Positions 5,748-8,043 of a stretch of 8,043 nucleotides of DNA are shown here, in pieces. How positions within the stretch are numbered: position 1 is the first letter of the stretch; each line of letters starts with the position of its first letter. The stretch lies in contig DASUFH010000055.1 in assembly GCA_036274645.1 (NCBI GenBank), positions 1 through 8,043 of the forward strand, in the 5' to 3' direction. The DNA is from DASUFH01 sp036274645. Its GTDB lineage: Bacteria; Acidobacteriota; Terriglobia; 20CM-2-55-15. A program made the position numbers and the translations under genes. The notes beneath the pieces are model-generated. The model had not been told where the DNA came from, did no database searches, and worked only from the letters and a program-made list of their open reading frames with translations.

Positions 5748-6227
5748 ATGAAAAGAACCTTGACCGTGTTGTTCGTCGCGCTGCTCTGCCTGGGCGGAGG
5801 TTTGGCTGACGCGCAGAAGACGGCGCCGGATCAGTGTGAGTGGCAGCGCGCGGGCGCGGCCGGGATCACCGAAGGGATCATTGGCACGTGGAAGTTGTCG
5901 TTGTACGCCTGCGCCTTTACCGGAGTCCGCCCGATCGACCGTGACCTCCGCGTCACTTTCAACAAAGACCAGTCTGTCTCGCTGAGTGAAGGTTCGAAGG
6001 TTATTGCCACAGGGAAGTGGGCGCTCGGCAGCCAGGGAAGGCTGGAGTTCACATCCCTTTCCGCTGTGGAAAACGGCGCGGCTCTCGACCGGAGTCTTAC
6101 TCAGTACTTTGCTGGATTTGTCAGTTTCTGCGACTCTTCCCGCGACGCAAAGAGAGTGCGCTTCAATCAGAGCTACAACGACGGCTGCGACAAGACCTTT
6201 GAGAGGATTGACGCAGCATCGACGTGA
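5748..6227 (+). CDS. Small exported protein with four conserved-looking cysteines, lipocalin-like pattern
   Basis: This 159-residue protein has a clear signal peptide: Lys2/Arg3, hydrophobic 5-16, and cleavage after 'ADA' at 20-22. Cys14 is inside the signal peptide and does not fit a lipobox because Leu precedes it. The mature chain has four cysteines (30, 55, 128, 147), enough for two disulfides. 'IIGTWKLSLYAC' (44-55) followed by alternating beta-type segments ('RDLRVTFNKDQSVSLSEG', 65-82; 'ATGKWALGSQGRLEFTS', 87-103) is reminiscent of lipocalin-like small beta-barrels, where 'GTW' opens the first strand. This is a pattern impression, not an assignment. The start at 5748 is supported by the GAGGAGG ribosome binding site 5 nt upstream, the promoter at 5697-5725 and the signal peptide. 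A frame extending back to 5643 lacks these. It follows the haem-c gene by 234 bp and converges on the TonB receptor. Confidence 0.75.
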   Translation: MKRTLTVLFVALLCLGGGLADAQKTAPDQCEWQRAGAAGITEGIIGTWKLSLYACAFTGVRPIDRDLRVTFNKDQSVSLSEGSKVIATGKWALGSQGRLEFTSLSAVENGAALDRSLTQYFAGFVSFCDSSRDAKRVRFNQSYNDGCDKTFERIDAAST

Positions 6228-6368
6228 GTGTTGCGCGTCCTTCGAACAACCCTGGCGGACGACTCCCTTTGGAAACAGCTCGGTGGGTGGCCTCCTGGAG
6301 AGTCTGGCGCCGGGCGGTCGGCCTTTTCCATCGAATTGGACCCGCGTTTCTTCCCTACCCTTTTTGTT

Positions 6369-6390
6369 AGGGGCGGTTCATAGCGGCTAA
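6369..6390. repeat. Decayed GGGGCGGT palindrome, copy C
   Basis: AGGGGCGGT (6369-6377) repeats the left arm of the palindromes at 125-147 and 2123-2146, and AGCGGCTAA follows at 6382-6390 where the intact copies have ACCGCCC. The right arm has therefore diverged and the stem is mostly lost. It again lies between genes, here in the 229-bp gap between the convergent genes ending at 6227 and 6457. That it is a third family member is an inference from one shared arm. Confidence 0.4.
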
Positions 6391-6391
6391 A

Positions 6392-6406
6392 CCCGATGTG
6401 ATCGGG
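6392..6406 (-). terminator. Possible terminator of the TonB-receptor gene
   Basis: CCCGAT (6392-6397) and ATCGGG (6401-6406) form a perfect 6-bp stem with a 3-nt loop, about 50 nt beyond the receptor's stop codon. On the minus strand the stem is followed by TTTAG, a very short T-run. A factor-independent terminator is possible but weak. Confidence 0.25.
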
Positions 6407-6456
6407 GCGGATCGCACGAGAAACGAACCGTCAGGCCCCCGTGCCGCTTCGCGGCC

Positions 6457-8043
6457 CTAAAATTCGACGGAAATGCCGATGGAGGGCAGCAGGGGCAGTA
6501 GGTTTTCCCGGAAATACAACACACGTCCGCTGGAATTGATCCGGTCGAGATCGGAAAAGCGGACGTTGTGCCTCTTCAGCGCGTTGGAGACCTCCATGTA
6601 GAGCGTCATCTTCCAGCTGTCGAAGTGAAAGGCGCGATTCGCCCGGACGTCGAGACGGACGTATTGGGGAAGGCGGACCTGGTTGCGCTCCGCGGCCAGG
6701 ACGAGCGTGGATCCGGAGTAGGCCAGAAACCCGATCGCCGGAAAGTTGCTTCCGTAGCGGAACTTCAGGCTGAGATTCAGCGACCGGGACACGCGGTAGC
6801 TGCCGTAGAGGTTTACCGTATGCCGTTGATCGAAGTCCCCGTCGAAGTCGAGGCCGGTCCGGTCATCGCGAAAATGGGTAAAGCCGAGCGCGTAGGAAAT
6901 CCAGCCGCTCAGGCGGTTCGCGCTGCGTCGTTGAAAATACACCTCGATGCCACGGGAATAGCCTCGAAGCGTGTTGCGCAGAACGGGACTTTTCGCGGGA
7001 AATGTGACGGCGCCATTCACGAGTCGCGGTTCGGTTTCTTCGGAGAACAGCACGCTGTGCTCCTCCTTGTCATAGACCTCGACGCGCAGGCGGCTTCGTT
7101 CGCTGACGCGGTGTTCGATCGCAATGACGGACTGCATGGAGCGTGGGGCGCCGAGATCGGGCCGGCCGAATTCTCCATAGAGGCTCGCGAGGTCGGGAAA
7201 CTGCGCGTATTGTCCCCAGCCGGCCGAGATCGTCAGCCGCGGGTGGGGATTGAACGAAACATTGGCGCGAGGCAGGACGACGCGATCCTGGTTCGGGCTG
7301 TACTCGTCGACACGTCCTCCCAGCGTGAGCGTCACGCTTCGGCGGGGACTCCAGGTGTCTTCGACGTAGTAGCCGGGCTGCCCGGCCTCCGCGGCAAACT
7401 CATCGGTCGGTATGAATCCGGAAGCGGTCGAAAACCTCCGGCGAAGAGCGTCCTCCGTCCGCTGGCGGAGAAACAGCCCGGCCTGAAGGGTGTGGCCGCG
7501 TCCCAACTGGTAGGTCGTGTCGTTGCGCAGCGCGGATTCCCTGGCGGTCGCCAGAAAGAGGAGTTCCCCGCCGACATTATGGTTTTCGCCGGTCCCGCGC
7601 GAATAGTAGACCTCCGTGGTGGAGATCGCTCGTGAACCGATCCAGCGCCACTGCGCGTTGAGGATGCGGGTGCGCTGGTCCGCCGTGAGCAGGGAGTTCA
7701 CACCCAGCGCTTCCCGTTCCCGTTCACGGTTGGCCCGGGAGTTCCCTCCCATCGCGGTCACACTGAACCGATGCCGGTCCGACGGCGCATAGCTGAGCTT
7801 GAGAAAGGCGTCCGTGAAGCCCAGCGCGACAGCGGTCATGGGATCGTCGGCCAGTCTTTCGATCAGCCAGTCCGCATAACTTTCGCGGAACGATCCCAGC
7901 CAGGAGAGATTCCGGGAATGGCCGATGGGACCTTCTCCGGTATAGGAAAGGCCAGTGGCCGCAACGTTCGCGCGACCGAACATCCGCTCGCGGCTCCCGT
8001 CGCGTGTCTGGACATTGAGCACACCGCCCGTACTGTCGCCGTA
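6457..8043 (-). CDS. TonB-dependent outer-membrane receptor, C-terminal 528 residues (5' end outside window)
   Basis: The reading frame is open to the window edge and begins there with 'YGDSTGGVLNVQTRDG', the conserved end of the TonB plug domain ('YGxxxGGVxNxxTR'). A start at GTG 8022 would be artificial, because it falls inside that motif. The remainder is the outer-membrane beta-barrel: alternating strands and loops including 'RGIEVYFQRRSANRLSGWISYAL' (roughly 360-382 of the visible part), 'FDQRHTVNLYGSYR', 'YVRLDVRANRAFHF', a 'VSNALKRHNVRF' segment, and a final strand ending in 'SIGISVEF', with the terminal Phe used for insertion by the BAM machinery. The signal peptide, TonB box and most of the plug lie beyond 8043. 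Such receptors import siderophores, cobalamin, glycans or other large substrates using TonB energy; nothing visible fixes the substrate. The gene converges on the small exported protein and looks intact in the visible part. Confidence 0.92.
   Translation of the reverse strand, partial: YGDSTGGVLNVQTRDGSRERMFGRANVAATGLSYTGEGPIGHSRNLSWLGSFRESYADWLIERLADDPMTAVALGFTDAFLKLSYAPSDRHRFSVTAMGGNSRANREREREALGVNSLLTADQRTRILNAQWRWIGSRAISTTEVYYSRGTGENHNVGGELLFLATARESALRNDTTYQLGRGHTLQAGLFLRQRTEDALRRRFSTASGFIPTDEFAAEAGQPGYYVEDTWSPRRSVTLTLGGRVDEYSPNQDRVVLPRANVSFNPHPRLTISAGWGQYAQFPDLASLYGEFGRPDLGAPRSMQSVIAIEHRVSERSRLRVEVYDKEEHSVLFSEETEPRLVNGAVTFPAKSPVLRNTLRGYSRGIEVYFQRRSANRLSGWISYALGFTHFRDDRTGLDFDGDFDQRHTVNLYGSYRVSRSLNLSLKFRYGSNFPAIGFLAYSGSTLVLAAERNQVRLPQYVRLDVRANRAFHFDSWKMTLYMEVSNALKRHNVRFSDLDRINSSGRVLYFRENLLPLLPSIGISVEF

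Noticed and set aside
6568..7635. A 355-codon open frame on the plus strand opposite the TonB receptor
   Set aside because: It lies wholly antisense to a clearly recognisable receptor, its translation shows no family motif or signal, and long antisense frames are common in GC-rich genes.

Overview
The window reads as chromosomal DNA of a GC-rich, Gram-negative environmental bacterium. The evidence is a TonB-dependent outer-membrane receptor, several exported proteins with Sec-type signal peptides, a periplasmic haem-c protein and dispersed GC-rich palindromes. The mix of a DUF4136 protein, a stand-alone LpqN/PsbP-like exported domain of the kind also seen at the C-terminus of M48 proteases, and this style of TonB receptor is most reminiscent of Acidobacteriota. 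That placement is an impression from protein style, not a demonstrated one. No tRNA, rRNA, CRISPR array, integrase or intact transposase was seen.

Layout from left to right. Positions 1-298 are non-coding and rich in small hairpins. A small exported DUF4136-family protein (299-733, +) converges on an FMN-dependent alpha-hydroxy-acid dehydrogenase/oxidase (813-1991, -). A 245-bp divergent intergenic region with a perfect 9-bp stem palindrome follows. An exported LpqN/PsbP-like protein (2237-2947, +) comes next; its last 20 codons lie inside a very strong 74-nt palindrome (2886-2959). On the other side of that palindrome is a convergent two-gene operon on the minus strand: a single-domain response regulator (3797-4192) translationally coupled by an ATGA overlap to a multi-pass membrane protein with a kinase-like dimerisation helix but no phospho-acceptor His and no ATPase domain (2961-3800). 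Divergent from this operon is a signal-peptide protein with one CxxCH haem motif (4344-5513, +). It is followed by a small exported, cysteine-paired protein with its own good sigma70-type promoter (5748-6227, +). The right end holds most of the beta-barrel of a TonB-dependent receptor (6457-8043, -), whose N-terminus lies beyond the window.

The genes do not form an obvious single pathway. The clearest functional unit is the receiver / membrane pseudo-kinase pair. Most of the remaining genes encode envelope or periplasmic proteins. The most interesting non-genic signals are the 74-nt palindrome that supplies the C-terminus and stop codon of an exported protein, a small family of GGGGCGGTC palindromes in the intergenic gaps, and a palindrome over a putative promoter at 236-251. 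I see no convincing evidence for a wholly new biological system here.
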